In this document: positions 43,251-51,934 of the stretch, piece after piece
Layout of the letters: every line of letters starts with the position of its first letter
Numbering within the stretch: position 1 is the stretch's first letter
Assembly (NCBI GenBank): GCA_963811775.1
Contig: CAWESO010000010.1
Location: 62,001 to 126,000, forward strand
Source of the DNA: Chersky-840 sp963811775
GTDB lineage: Bacteria > Actinomycetota > Acidimicrobiia > Acidimicrobiales > UBA8190
Length of the DNA: 64,000 nucleotides
Direction of reading: 5' to 3'
The notes under the pieces: model-generated
The model's input: the letters and a program-made list of their open reading frames with translations, nothing else
Database searches by the model: none
What the model was told of the DNA's origin: nothing
Position numbers and translations under genes: made by a program

Positions 43251-44123
43251 TTAGCCGAAGTCGTGGGTGAAGGCCGCCGCCGAATTGGGGAATTGGGTGA
43301 TGTCGGAGTCGACCGCACCGTCGTAGGAGAAGTACGAGCTGTAGGCCACGTCGTTGGCCGGGTTGCTGATGAACCCGAACATGTCGTTGATGAAGGCGGG
43401 GTCGTCACTGCCGTTGAGGCCCCATTCGGGGACGCTCACGAACTTGCCGTGGGCCTTGGCGAAGGCCGCGGTGGAGGACAATCCGCCCACGGTGCCGAGC
43501 GTGGCCGTCCAGCTCGACCCGGGGTTGTCGTACTGGTCCGTGCCGATGTAGTCGACGTACTGGTCGCCGGGGTACGACGCGGCATAGGAGCCGTTGGTCG
43601 GCGTCTCGTCCGCGGCCGCGCACCAGTCGAACAGGAAGTGCTGTCCGGGGATGCTGCGCATCGTGGTCACGATGTCGTCGAAGGCCGTGACGTACTGGGC
43701 CGGGGTCGTGTTCTGCACTCCCCAGGAGAAGTAGGTCGTGGACCACTCCCACCCCACGCGCAGGATGGCGTAGGCCTGGCCGGCGGCCACGAGCCTCTGC
43801 GCCAGCTCCTGGTACACGCCGAGGTTGGCGGGCGTCTGCGCCGGGGCGGAGCCGGTGGGCGACATGGCGACGCTCAGGTACAGGCGCAGCGACGTGGCCG
43901 GCGGCTGGTAGGCGCCGATGGCCGCCCACGACGCCTGGCTCGTGTAGCTCGAGATCCCCTCGACCGCGACGCCGAGCCGATTGGCCAGGGCGGTGACGTC
44001 GCCCGGGCTCTGGGAGCCGACGAAGAAGCCCAGGCCGTTGGAGGAGGCGACGGGGAGCGAGCACGACGCCAGCGTCGACAGGGCGAGCGCGCCCAGTGCT
44101 CCTGCGATCGCCCCCCTGCGCAT
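43251..44123 (-). CDS. Secreted lipoprotein with GH26-like glycoside hydrolase domain
   Basis: 290-aa exported protein. Lipobox-like LSTLASC at residues 15-21 predicts lipid attachment at Cys21. The catalytic domain resembles family 26 (beta-mannanase type): acid/base Glu in RVGWEWSTTY, nucleophile Glu in VSVPEWGL, with a conserved YVDYIGTDQYDN. Likely surface-bound and acting on a polysaccharide. The family is inferred from these motifs; GH-A clan relatives are possible. Confidence 0.75.
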   Translation of the reverse strand: MRRGAIAGALGALALSTLASCSLPVASSNGLGFFVGSQSPGDVTALANRLGVAVEGISSYTSQASWAAIGAYQPPATSLRLYLSVAMSPTGSAPAQTPANLGVYQELAQRLVAAGQAYAILRVGWEWSTTYFSWGVQNTTPAQYVTAFDDIVTTMRSIPGQHFLFDWCAAADETPTNGSYAASYPGDQYVDYIGTDQYDNPGSSWTATLGTVGGLSSTAAFAKAHGKFVSVPEWGLNGSDDPAFINDMFGFISNPANDVAYSSYFSYDGAVDSDITQFPNSAAAFTHDFG

Positions 44124-44273
44124 GCTGCATCCCCCTGGTCGCCATCGCCCCCCGGAGTGACGGCCCTTTCCAGCCTATGTCGACGCGGCGCGTTCGTCAC
44201 GACGCGAGAGGTGACTTTCGCGGCGGCCGAGCCGCACCGGCGCCCGGCCCGGGTCGGCTGGGAGAATGCCCTC

Positions 44274-44810
44274 GTGCTGGAACTGCGCGCCGCCCGACCC
44301 GAAGACGCGGCGGCGGTGGCCGGCGTCCACGTGCGCTCGTGGCAGGCGGGGTACCGGAGGCTCCTCCCCGACGCCTACCTCGACGGCCTGCGCCCGGAGG
44401 ACCGCATGGGCCACTACCGCTTCGGCGCCGCCGACCCCGGCGCGCCGGCGACCGTGGTGGCCGTCCTCGACGGGAACCTCCGGGGGTTCGTCACCACGAG
44501 GCGCCCCGGCCCCGGCGCCGGGCCCGGACCAGGTGGGCCCGATGACGGGCCCGAACCGGGAGAGGTCCTGGCGCTGTACGTCGATCCCGAGGCGTGGGGG
44601 AGCGGGGTGGGGCGCCAACTCCTGTCCGACGCCCGCCTGCGCCTGGGCCGGAGTGGGTGCACCGAGGCCGTCTTGTGGGTCCTGGCCGGCAACGACCGGG
44701 CCCAGCGCTTCTACCGGATCGACGGATGGGGGGCCGAGGACGTCCGGCGCACGGTGGAGGTGTGGGGAATCGCCGTCGACGAGGTCCGGTACCGACGCCC
44801 GCTGCCCTGA
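44274..44810 (+). CDS. GNAT-family N-acetyltransferase
   Basis: 178 aa. Motif pattern: LRAARPEDAAAVAGVHVRSWQAGYRRLLPD at the start, the acetyl-CoA loop VDPEAWGSGVGRQLLSDA (R/Q-x-x-G-x-G/A type) and WVLAGNDRAQRFYRIDGW at the end. GTG 44274 with GGGAGA upstream. The substrate is unknown. Its stop lies 6 bp from the stop of the convergent membrane gene. Confidence 0.9.
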   Translation: MLELRAARPEDAAAVAGVHVRSWQAGYRRLLPDAYLDGLRPEDRMGHYRFGAADPGAPATVVAVLDGNLRGFVTTRRPGPGAGPGPGGPDDGPEPGEVLALYVDPEAWGSGVGRQLLSDARLRLGRSGCTEAVLWVLAGNDRAQRFYRIDGWGAEDVRRTVEVWGIAVDEVRYRRPLP

Positions 44811-44816
44811 GCGGCT

Positions 44817-45479
44817 CTACTCCTGGCCGGTCGGCGCGGTGTGCCGCGGTTTCACGGTTTCGTCGCACTGCGTCCGGACGCGCCGCACCGCGTACAGGCC
44901 GGCGCCGGCGAGGATGGTGGTGGCCAGGGACTGGCCACCGAACGACACGATCTCGTTCCAGTCGAGCGCGGACGGCACCACCGGGGTCTGCTGGATCACG
45001 ACCCCGACCACGAGCGCGACGGCGGCCACAGCGGTGATGACGAGCAACACGCCGGCCCACGTGGTGAGGCTCCGGTTGCGCCGGACGTGGCGCCGCGCCT
45101 CGTCGATGTCGGCGACGGCGTCACCCTCGCCGCTGGACCTCGACCCGTCGTCGGCGAGATCGTCGAGGGCGTCGGTCCACCCGTCGACCTGCCACCACAC
45201 CAGCGCCAGGGCGCACAACAGCACGAAGGCGGTGAGGAGCCCGGCCCACTGGGTGGACTCGATGAGGGCCTGGCCGGCGGGCTCACTGAACAGGTGGCCG
45301 ACGTGAACGGTGTTGCTGATGATCCCCGAGGCCACGCCGGTGACGGCCACGACGGCGATGGCGCCGAGGAGCGCGACGGCGACGATCTCCTGGATCTCCC
45401 ATGGCGTCCGCTCTTTGGCCCGGCCTGCGTCGGTGGTGCCGTCCTCGGTGCCGTCGTCCTCCGGGTCCATCGAAGACAT
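44817..45479 (-). CDS. Hypothetical membrane protein, four helices
   Basis: 220 aa with an acidic N-terminal stretch, helices near residues 30-55, 75-95, 140-165 and 180-200, and a hydrophilic Asp/Arg loop between the second and third. No family motif recognised. Eight bp separate it from the zinc-ribbon gene in the same direction. Confidence 0.7.
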   Translation of the reverse strand: MSSMDPEDDGTEDGTTDAGRAKERTPWEIQEIVAVALLGAIAVVAVTGVASGIISNTVHVGHLFSEPAGQALIESTQWAGLLTAFVLLCALALVWWQVDGWTDALDDLADDGSRSSGEGDAVADIDEARRHVRRNRSLTTWAGVLLVITAVAAVALVVGVVIQQTPVVPSALDWNEIVSFGGQSLATTILAGAGLYAVRRVRTQCDETVKPRHTAPTGQE

Positions 45480-45487
45480 CGTGTGCG

Positions 45488-45799
45488 CTACTGAACGGCT
45501 CGGTGGTCGCTCGAGGCCGACGACCCCGGGACCGGGCTGGGAGCCGGCGCATCGGCGGAGCGTTGCGCCAGCGCCACCGTGCGCAGCGCCTCCTCCCTGT
45601 CGAGCTCAGTCGAGGTGCCGCACAGCGTGCAGGTCGAGAAGTAGGTGCTTCTGAGCGGGACGACAGGGACGAAGAACAGCGCGAACCACGTCGTCCGACG
45701 GGCCACCACCTGGGCCGCCGGCGAGCCGCACCGGCTGCACAGGGCGAACACCGTGGCCAGTCGCTTGACCACCCGTTTGACCCCGAAGATCAGGAACAC
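45488..45799 (-). CDS. Zinc-ribbon membrane-associated small protein
   Basis: 103 aa. CSRCG and CTLCG make a split zinc ribbon on either side of a hydrophobic segment (TTWFALFFVPVVPL), the zinc_ribbon_15 type arrangement. Start is read as GTG 45799 behind GGGAGGCGGGAGGC. Function unknown. It is just upstream of the four-helix membrane gene. Confidence 0.75.
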   Translation of the reverse strand: MFLIFGVKRVVKRLATVFALCSRCGSPAAQVVARRTTWFALFFVPVVPLRSTYFSTCTLCGTSTELDREEALRTVALAQRSADAPAPSPVPGSSASSDHRAVQ

Positions 45800-45989
45800 G
45801 CCTCCCGCCTCCCGCCAGATCCCGGGTCCCGAGCGGTCGGGACCGGACCACCGGCGCCTCGAGCCGTGATGGCGACGCCCGTCATAGCACGGGGCCCAAC
45901 CACAGGCGGGCCCGATTCCGGCCCCGGGGCCCGTGCCGCGTCGGGCCGGGCGTCGGGGCGGGCGCCGGCACGCGTGGCAGGATGCGGCC

Positions 45990-46475
45990 ATGACGAGCGA
46001 GCGATTGGAAGTCCAGCGCATCATCGCGGCCGACCCGGCGACGATCTTCGCGGTCCTGTGCGATCCGCACGGGCACGTGGCCATCGACAGCTCGGGGATG
46101 CTCATGGACGCCACCGGCGATCCCGCCGCCGCGGTCGGGGACCGCTTCGTCGTGCACATGGACCGCGAGTCGCTCAACGACTACCCGATGGGGCGCTACG
46201 ACGTGACCGTCGTGATCACGACCTTCTTGCCCGATCGGGAGATCGCGTGGACGGTCGAGGGCCAGATCAAGCCGCCGTTGCGCCACATCTACGGCTACAC
46301 GCTGGCGCCGGTCGAGGAGGGCACCCTCGTCACGTCGTACTACGACTGGTCGGAAATCGACGAGGCGTGGAAGGACGCGGCGATCTTCCCGGTCATCTCC
46401 GAGGGGGCGCTACGAGCCACACTCGGCGTCCTGGCCCGGACCGTGGCGCCGGGCGGGGTGCGTCCTCCGGGCTGA
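45990..46475 (+). CDS. SRPBCC-family protein
   Basis: 161 aa with the START/Bet v1-like pattern: VQRIIAADPATIFAVLCDPHGH at the start, a polar middle and a C-terminal helix. Likely binds a hydrophobic ligand. ATG 45990 is preceded by GCAGGA. It is separate from the ArsR-linked SRPBCC gene at 46932. Confidence 0.85.
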   Translation: MTSERLEVQRIIAADPATIFAVLCDPHGHVAIDSSGMLMDATGDPAAAVGDRFVVHMDRESLNDYPMGRYDVTVVITTFLPDREIAWTVEGQIKPPLRHIYGYTLAPVEEGTLVTSYYDWSEIDEAWKDAAIFPVISEGALRATLGVLARTVAPGGVRPPG

Positions 46476-46570
46476 GCCCGGCTGTGCCTCCGGTCGTCCG
46501 GGCACCGGCTGTCCTGAGCCCCGACACCGGCCCCCGAGCCTGGTGTCGCCGAGCCGCCTGATCGACCCGC

Positions 46571-46598
46571 TGGACATTGGTAACTATTGTGTTACGGT
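46571..46598 (+). promoter_or_regulatory. ArsR operon promoter and operator, leaderless
   Basis: TGGACA (-35), 16-bp spacer, TACGGT (-10, 46593-46598). The GTG at 46606 is 7 bp past the -10. The inverted repeat GTAAC-N6-GTTAC (46580-46595) sits in the spacer and overlaps the -10, the usual place for ArsR-type autorepression. Confidence 0.65.
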
Positions 46599-46605
46599 AG
46601 CCCTC

Positions 46606-46935
46606 GTGTTACCGAAGCCCGCTCCCGGTGACCCCTTCGAGGCGCTGGGGGACCGCAACCGACGCGAGATCCTGCGACTGCTCAGCGACGGGGACAAGGC
46701 CGTCCAGGAGATCGCGGCCGCCATGACCATCAGCCGGCCCGCGGTCTCTCGCCATCTCCGCCTGCTCAAGGAGGCCGGGCTGGTCGACGAGCACGCCCGG
46801 GGGACGCGCCGCATCTACCACCTCGAGGCGCAGGGGATACGCGCCGTGCAGGTCTATCTCGAGGGCATCTGGGGGGACGCGGCGGCGCGCTTCAGACTGG
46901 TGGCCGAGAACACCGACCCGTCCGCGGACCGATGA
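46606..46935 (+). CDS. ArsR-family transcriptional regulator
   Basis: 109 aa winged-helix repressor: DPFEALGDRNRREILRLLS, then QEIAAAMTISRPAVSRHLRLLKEAGLV and VDEHARGTRRIYHL. No metal-binding CxC motif is present, so this is the non-metal group paired with AHSA1-type proteins. Begins at GTG at the predicted transcription start. Overlaps the next gene by ATGA. Confidence 0.92.
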   Translation: MLPKPAPGDPFEALGDRNRREILRLLSDGDKAVQEIAAAMTISRPAVSRHLRLLKEAGLVDEHARGTRRIYHLEAQGIRAVQVYLEGIWGDAAARFRLVAENTDPSADR

Positions 46936-47381
46936 CGACGCCGCTCACCATGTCCTTCGACGTGGCGTGCACCGCCACGCACGCCTTCGAGGTGTGGACG
47001 GCGAGGATCGGGACGTGGTGGCCGCCGGACCACACCGTGAGCGGCAAACCCGACACCGTCGTCCTCGAGGCCGGTGTCGGCGGGCGGATCTACGAGCGCA
47101 CCGCGGACGGCGTCGAGCACGACTGGGGTGAGGTCACGGCGTGGGTGCCGCCCACACTGCTGGCGTACGTGTGGCACATCGGGCACGGCCGCGCCGACGC
47201 CACCGAGGTGGAGATCCGCTTCCTGCCCCGCGGCGCGGCCGAGACCCGCGTCGAGATCGAGCACCGCGGCTGGGAGCGACTGGCGTCCGCCGGTGCGCAG
47301 CGGCGCGAACAGAACGAGGCGGGATGGCAGGCGGTCCTGCCGCACTTTCTGGCCGCCATCGCGAAAGGGGATCGACCATGA
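46932..47381 (+). CDS. SRPBCC/AHSA1-like protein
   Basis: 149 aa with FDVACTATHAFEVWTARIGTWW and WGEVTAWVPPTLLAYVWHIG, the activator-of-Hsp90-like SRPBCC type. Translated from the same message as ArsR (ATGA overlap on both sides). ArsR-AHSA1 pairs are common; ligand unknown. Confidence 0.9.
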   Translation: MTTPLTMSFDVACTATHAFEVWTARIGTWWPPDHTVSGKPDTVVLEAGVGGRIYERTADGVEHDWGEVTAWVPPTLLAYVWHIGHGRADATEVEIRFLPRGAAETRVEIEHRGWERLASAGAQRREQNEAGWQAVLPHFLAAIAKGDRP

Positions 47382-47779
47382 GCACCGGCACCAAGGACGA
47401 CCCGTGGGAGCTGCACACGCCCCCCGGCACATCGGCGTACACCATGTACCGAGACGACCGGGCCGACCCGCCCGCGCTCGTGTGCCAGGTGGGATCGACC
47501 ACCCTGAAGTACCACCTCAGCGCCATCGAGGACCTGCACGCGTGGTTGCAGGCGCAGGGCGACTGGGTCGTCCTCGGCGCCGCGGACGAGAAGAAGCCCG
47601 CCGCCCCCGACACCGTCGAGGCCTGGGGGCGGTCCCCGGACAATCCCGTCGGGGGCTGGTACGGCCTGCGCAGCGGCTACCGGGGCCGCTTCGGCATGTA
47701 CCTGCCGCCGCTGCTCGAGGCACTGGGCCTGGCCGAGCTCACCCACGAACCCCGCAACAACACGATGCGGGCCCGATGA
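47378..47779 (+). CDS. Hypothetical protein of the ArsR operon
   Basis: 133-aa soluble protein, WELHTPPGTSAYTMYRDD at the start, LHAWLQAQGDWVVLGAADEKK in the middle, GLRSGYRGRFGMYLPP near the end. The pattern recalls small actinobacterial proteins found beside ArsR/SRPBCC pairs, no characterised function. ATG overlaps the previous stop (ATGA). Confidence 0.8.
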   Translation: MSTGTKDDPWELHTPPGTSAYTMYRDDRADPPALVCQVGSTTLKYHLSAIEDLHAWLQAQGDWVVLGAADEKKPAAPDTVEAWGRSPDNPVGGWYGLRSGYRGRFGMYLPPLLEALGLAELTHEPRNNTMRAR

Positions 47780-47795
47780 ACGACACGAGGAGCGC

Positions 47796-48104
47796 ATGAT
47801 GACCGTGACCAAGGTGATCCGTTACACCACCAAGCCCGAGCGTGCCGACGAGAACGCCGCCCTCGTCGAGGCCGTCTATGCCGAGTTGGCGCTCAAGAAC
47901 CCCGAGGGACTTCGCTACGCCACTCTGCGTCTCGACGACGGCGTCAGCTTCGTCCACATCGCCATGCTCGACGGCGGGGAGAACCCCCTGACCCGGTCGG
48001 CGGCGTTCGCGGCGTTCCAGGCCGAGATCTCCGACCGACTGACCGAGGGGCCGATCCAGGCCGACGCCACGGTGGTCGGCGCCTACGGCCTGTTCGAGGC
48101 GTAA
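47796..48104 (+). CDS. Dimeric alpha/beta-barrel protein (antibiotic monooxygenase-like)
   Basis: 102 aa ferredoxin-like small protein: VTKVIRYTTKPERADENAAL with beta-alpha-beta layout, TLRLDDGVSFVHIAML and AFAAFQAEISDRLTEGP. GAGGAG precedes ATG. Last gene of the ArsR operon. Catalysis is uncertain in this family; a substrate-binding role is possible. Confidence 0.85.
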   Translation: MMTVTKVIRYTTKPERADENAALVEAVYAELALKNPEGLRYATLRLDDGVSFVHIAMLDGGENPLTRSAAFAAFQAEISDRLTEGPIQADATVVGAYGLFEA

Positions 48105-48172
48105 CCGCCGCGCCCCGATGCCACCCCGGTGTGCACCCGCGGGCTATGGCGCGGCGCCGAGCGCGTCGGTGC

Positions 48173-49054
48173 TTACCGGCACGGCTTGCGCATGCCGGTC
48201 AGGCCCAGGTTGAAGCGGGCCCCGTTGAACCCCCGGACGTCGTCCTGGGCGCAGAACGACGCCGTGGACGCGTGGTACTCGGCATTGAAGACCGCCTTGT
48301 GCCCCACATAGGCGGCCAGATAGCCGCAGGTCGAGAACTGGTTGCACTGCTCGGTCAGCACCGCGTCCGCCAGCGGGTACATGTCGCCGGCGTAGCTGTC
48401 GGCGGTGTCGTCGGGGTTCTTGATCCACCACCCCAGCCCGAGGCCGTGCATGTAGTGCGCCAGGGTCGTCATGTAGGTCTCCTCGGCGGCCTTGGTCAAC
48501 GAGAAGCCACTGGGGTCGCCGTACTCGTCGTCGATGTCGGTCTCCACGGCGTCGAAGCCCTTGGCCGCGCACTGCTTGGCGATCATCGACTCGATGATCG
48601 AGACCGTGGCCGGGAACCGGATGTTCAGGTAGTACTCGGGGTAGCCGGGCACCTTGGCCCCGAACGCGCCCGCTGACCGGAGCTGCTGGTAGTACGTCGT
48701 GGACACGCCCTCCTGGGCGGCGGAGTAGTAATTGCCCGCCGCGCCCACTTCGACGTAGCACACGACGTGCTTGCCCAGCGCGTGCAACGCTGTGATGGTG
48801 GAACGGGGGTTGATGATCCCGTCGATGTCGTAGATGACCGGGTCAGGAGCGTGCTTCTTGTCGGGGAGCTCGTCGTTGGTGCCCATGTCCCGGGCGTTGG
48901 ACAGCTTCAGGGGGTGGCTCAGCTCCCACTGCCAGGGTTGGTTGCCGAGCGGGGGCGTCCACCACGACGAGGCGCCGGCGTGCGACGCACCGGCCAGGCC
49001 GAGCCAGGCGACCGAGACGACGAGGGTGACGACGAGCCTCGATCTCCAGCGCAT
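48173..49054 (-). CDS. Secreted endo-alpha-1,4-polygalactosaminidase-like protein (GH114)
   Basis: 293 aa with a signal peptide ending SHAGA. The catalytic TIM barrel shows DIDGIINPRSTITALHA, CYVEVGAAGNYY, VETDIDDEYG and the C-terminal CNQFSTCGYLAAYVGHKAVFN, the GH114 pattern. It would cleave alpha-1,4-linked galactosamine polymers. ATG 49054 has GGGAGG upstream; GTG 49060 is possible. The motifs with paired Asp residues agree with the family. Confidence 0.85.
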   Translation of the reverse strand: MRWRSRLVVTLVVSVAWLGLAGASHAGASSWWTPPLGNQPWQWELSHPLKLSNARDMGTNDELPDKKHAPDPVIYDIDGIINPRSTITALHALGKHVVCYVEVGAAGNYYSAAQEGVSTTYYQQLRSAGAFGAKVPGYPEYYLNIRFPATVSIIESMIAKQCAAKGFDAVETDIDDEYGDPSGFSLTKAAEETYMTTLAHYMHGLGLGWWIKNPDDTADSYAGDMYPLADAVLTEQCNQFSTCGYLAAYVGHKAVFNAEYHASTASFCAQDDVRGFNGARFNLGLTGMRKPCR

Positions 49055-49139
49055 GACCACCCTCCCGACGAGCGAAATGCACGAGGATCATGTGTCGGTC
49101 CGAAGCGCCCGAGCCTACCTGGGCGAGCGGCGACGGTCG

Positions 49140-49457
49140 GTGGGAGGTCCCGCCCGGCCGCTTCGACGCCGAGGACGGAGATCGCGCCGGGAGGCCAGTC
49201 CGCTTACACTGGCGGGCATCGGATGGGCTCTCCCTCTCGGCGCGGTGCTGATGGTGATCGGCGTCGTGCTGCTCGTGTTGGTCGACGCCCCGCGGCGCGT
49301 CTTGTGGCGCCTGCGCCAATATCGCGACGCGTCGCGATCTCCTGCCTCGCCGGAAGGGCACGATCCCGAGGCGGCTGACAGCCCCGGGATCTGGATCGAA
49401 CCCCCGCCGACGGCCGGTGACCGCGAACCCCCGGAGGCGACGCCCCCCGGCTCGTGA
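49140..49457 (+). CDS. Small membrane protein with DAPRR anchor
   Basis: 105 aa: an Arg-rich N-terminus, one helix (LPLGAVLMVIGVVLLVLV) then DAPRRVLWRLRQYRD and a Pro/Glu-rich tail. The segment around DAPRR resembles the anchor and stop-transfer of the two surface proteins at 176 and 2377. The GTG start has no clear ribosome site; TACACT at 49204 resembles a -10 but is downstream. It may be a truncated relative of those proteins, without their LAXTG (LTLAG remains). Confidence 0.5.
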   Translation: MGGPARPLRRRGRRSRREASPLTLAGIGWALPLGAVLMVIGVVLLVLVDAPRRVLWRLRQYRDASRSPASPEGHDPEAADSPGIWIEPPPTAGDREPPEATPPGS

Positions 49458-49646
49458 CGCCACACCGGGCGGCGACGGGTCCTGGTCCGCCCATTCCGGC
49501 GTGCGGCGGGCTTCGTCGGCGATCGAATTCGCCAAACCGAGTACGGACGCTGCACCGTCGGTAACCAACCCCGTCGGTCGAGGTGGCGTTCAATACACTC
49601 TGAGCGTGCGGGGCAGGCCGGCGGGAGACGCGAAACCACGGCCATC

Positions 49647-50054
49647 TTGACCACGTTCCTCGTGAGGACGGTGCTCGGTGCCGATGCCCAGTCGAGCCCG
49701 CATTCCACCACCGTGCCTCCGATGGTCCACTCGGCGTTCGGCACCCGGGCGATCATCGGCTATGTCCTGCTGGCGCTGCTCGTGGCGGGCTGGACGCTCT
49801 TCTTCGTCCTGCGCGCCCGCCGGCGCCGTCGCGTCCACAGCCGGCCACCACCGCCGAGAATGACCGCTCCGACCAGAGCGGTCCCCACCGAACGGCCGCC
49901 GCGACCCGACCGGTTCGAGGCGCGCGTCGTCGGATGGCATGCGGACCCGGATCACATGAGCGAAGAGGTGTACTGGGACGGCCAGTCCTGGACGGGCCGT
50001 CGGCGCTGGAGCGGGGAGGCGTGGATCGAGCTCGACCGGGGGCCGTCGAGCTGA
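49647..50054 (+). CDS. Small membrane protein with DUF2510-like C-terminus
   Basis: 135 aa with one helix (AIIGYVLLALLVAGWTLFFVL), a basic Arg-rich stretch and then GWHADPDHMSEEVYWDGQSW, matching the DUF2510 consensus (G-W-x-x-D-P ... YWDG-x-x-W). TTG 49647 or ATG 49722 could start it. The DUF2510 motif is typical of actinobacterial membrane proteins. Confidence 0.6.
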   Translation: MTTFLVRTVLGADAQSSPHSTTVPPMVHSAFGTRAIIGYVLLALLVAGWTLFFVLRARRRRRVHSRPPPPRMTAPTRAVPTERPPRPDRFEARVVGWHADPDHMSEEVYWDGQSWTGRRRWSGEAWIELDRGPSS

Positions 50055-50088
50055 TCCGGGCCCGCCCGGGCGCGGTGGCGGCGCAAGG

Positions 50089-50820
50089 TCAGTCCTTCTC
50101 CAGCACGGCGACATAGGGGTCGTGGGCCGACGAGCCGAGGACCCGCGCCGGGTGCCAGCCCGTGCCCCGCAGGAGCGATCGCATCTCGGCGCGCGACACG
50201 AAGAGCCACGAGAACCACGGGGTGGCACAGTCGCGGTAGCGGACCCGCAACCGCGTCTGCCCCGGCATGAGGCCGCGCTCTCGGTTGCGGTGGTAGTAGC
50301 CCCGGTCGATCCCCGGGGCGCCCCCGCCGTAGGGGTTCGTGCTCTCGGCCAGGATGCGCGCCGCCGGTGGCATGCGCCTGGCCCAGGCGCTCAGGATGCG
50401 CCTGAGACGGTCGGGTGTGCCGAAGATGCCCAGGTTGTTCCCGAAGAGCACCGCCGTGTCGAATGCCCCGATGTGCCGGGTCAGCTGGTCGATCGACAGG
50501 CACCACGTGTCCTCGACCCCCTCCATCCGCGCCACCCGGGCCGCGAGCGGAGAGGAGTCGACACCGACGACGGCAAGGCCGCGTTGCTGGAGATGCAGTG
50601 CCACCCGACCCCCGCCGCAGCCGACGTCGACGGCGCGTCCGCGCACGTACCGCATGGCCTGACGTTCGGGCGCCGGCCAGTCGGGGTATCCGGCTAGGAA
50701 CAGCTCGTGCCCGGCTCCGATGTCGATGTAGCCGTCGTCGCGCTCGTAGACCTCGGGATCGGTGCCACCGTGGGCCCAGTCCATGAGCGCCCGGCCGAAT
50801 GCGTCACGCTTGTCTTCCAC
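50089..50820 (-). CDS. SAM-dependent methyltransferase (class I)
   Basis: 243 aa. SAM-binding motif VDVGCGGGRVALHLQQRGL then VGVDSSPLAARVAR; DTAVLFGNNLG and PPAARILAESTNPYG match later motifs. Substrate unknown. Stand-alone. Confidence 0.9.
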   Translation of the reverse strand: MEDKRDAFGRALMDWAHGGTDPEVYERDDGYIDIGAGHELFLAGYPDWPAPERQAMRYVRGRAVDVGCGGGRVALHLQQRGLAVVGVDSSPLAARVARMEGVEDTWCLSIDQLTRHIGAFDTAVLFGNNLGIFGTPDRLRRILSAWARRMPPAARILAESTNPYGGGAPGIDRGYYHRNRERGLMPGQTRLRVRYRDCATPWFSWLFVSRAEMRSLLRGTGWHPARVLGSSAHDPYVAVLEKD

Positions 50821-50946
50821 GGCGCAGTCCTCGAGGGTTGCAGTCGACCCGCTCGGTCGCCGCCGGTTGCAGAGTAGTCAAGGCCGACGCGGCCTCACCT
50901 GCTGCGACCGGCCTTGAACCTGCCGACAGCCGACGTTCGGCCCGCC

Positions 50947-51360
50947 TCAGCGGATGAGGCCCAGGCCCTCCTGGCAATGCGGGCCGCCCCAGTGCTCGGT
51001 GATCCGCCCGTCGCGGATGCGCAGGATCGCGGTGCCGTTGATGGTCACAGGCTGGCCCGACGACGGGACCTCGTAGAACGCCGTCCCGGTGTGGGTGCCT
51101 CGCACCGTCCAATTCGACACGACGAGATCACCCGACTCGATGAGGAGGTCGACGGTGAACGTCATGTCCGGAAACGCCGATCGGGCCTGCTGCCACCAGT
51201 ACTGCTCGTCGCCGCGGATGTCGTCTCCGACCCGTCCAGGAGTGACCCGCTCGGTCACGTGGCTGTGAAACTCGGGAGCGAAGAACTCGAAGACAGCGTC
51301 ACCGTCCCCCGACTCCATCGCTGCGCTGTACTTGCCGAGTAGCCGCAGATTGTCCGACAT
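50947..51360 (-). CDS. SnoaL-like/ester cyclase-type protein
   Basis: 137 aa NTF2-fold protein: NLRLLGKYSAAMESGDGDAV, FEFFAPEFHSHVTERVTPG, WWQQARSAFPDMTFTVDLLI, VVSNWTVRGTHTGTAFYEVP. The third pattern is that of the ester cyclase/SnoaL group. Substrate unknown. Stand-alone. Confidence 0.87.
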   Translation of the reverse strand: MSDNLRLLGKYSAAMESGDGDAVFEFFAPEFHSHVTERVTPGRVGDDIRGDEQYWWQQARSAFPDMTFTVDLLIESGDLVVSNWTVRGTHTGTAFYEVPSSGQPVTINGTAILRIRDGRITEHWGGPHCQEGLGLIR

Positions 51361-51466
51361 GGCGAGTCTCCTCTCTCGACCATCCTGACCCTAATCGGGT
51401 GTGAGCGATCACGGAGTGGGCACAGATCGAGCAGCCCTACCCTCACTGCGATCCGTCGTCACCCCG

Positions 51467-51934
51467 TCACTGGTCGTCCGACCGAAACGACCGATCTCCT
51501 CCGTGGTGGAAACGCCCGGAGTCCCCTCCGTCCGGGTTCTCGTCTCCGTTCCCGGTGAGGGGCTGGCACTGATAGGAGCTCGAGTCGCATGACGCCGCCG
51601 CGATGCAGGGGCCTCCGGTGTACGGACATTCGAGCACGGTCGGCGCGACGGTGGGCACCGAGACGGGGGTCTCGGCCGGCGTCGGCACGAACGTCGGCAG
51701 GGTGCTCGACGGCGTTTGCTCGGGCGTCGAGGTGCTCGTCGTCGACGCAACGATCGTCGGCGCGGTCGAGGTGGAGGACGCCGCAGCGGCGGCCGTGTGA
51801 GTCGTCACCCCCGCCAGCGACAATCCGAGGGCCGTGCTGGCGCTCGTGAGAGCCACGGCTGCGCCGGCGATCGCAACCCGGAGCACGCCTATCCGGCGGG
51901 GTCGAACTCGTGCCACGTTCTCCAAGATAGGCAA
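51467..51934 (-). CDS. Small secreted Thr/Ser-rich protein
   Basis: 155 aa. N-terminal basic segment plus signal helix (VLRVAIAGAAVALTSASTALG), Ser/Thr-rich spacer (STSTAPTIVASTTSTST) and a short C-terminal Cys motif (CPYTGGPCIAAASCDSSSYQC) expected to be disulfide-bonded. No LAXTG. No known family. Confidence 0.65.
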   Translation of the reverse strand: MPILENVARVRPRRIGVLRVAIAGAAVALTSASTALGLSLAGVTTHTAAAAASSTSTAPTIVASTTSTSTPEQTPSSTLPTFVPTPAETPVSVPTVAPTVLECPYTGGPCIAAASCDSSSYQCQPLTGNGDENPDGGDSGRFHHGGDRSFRSDDQ

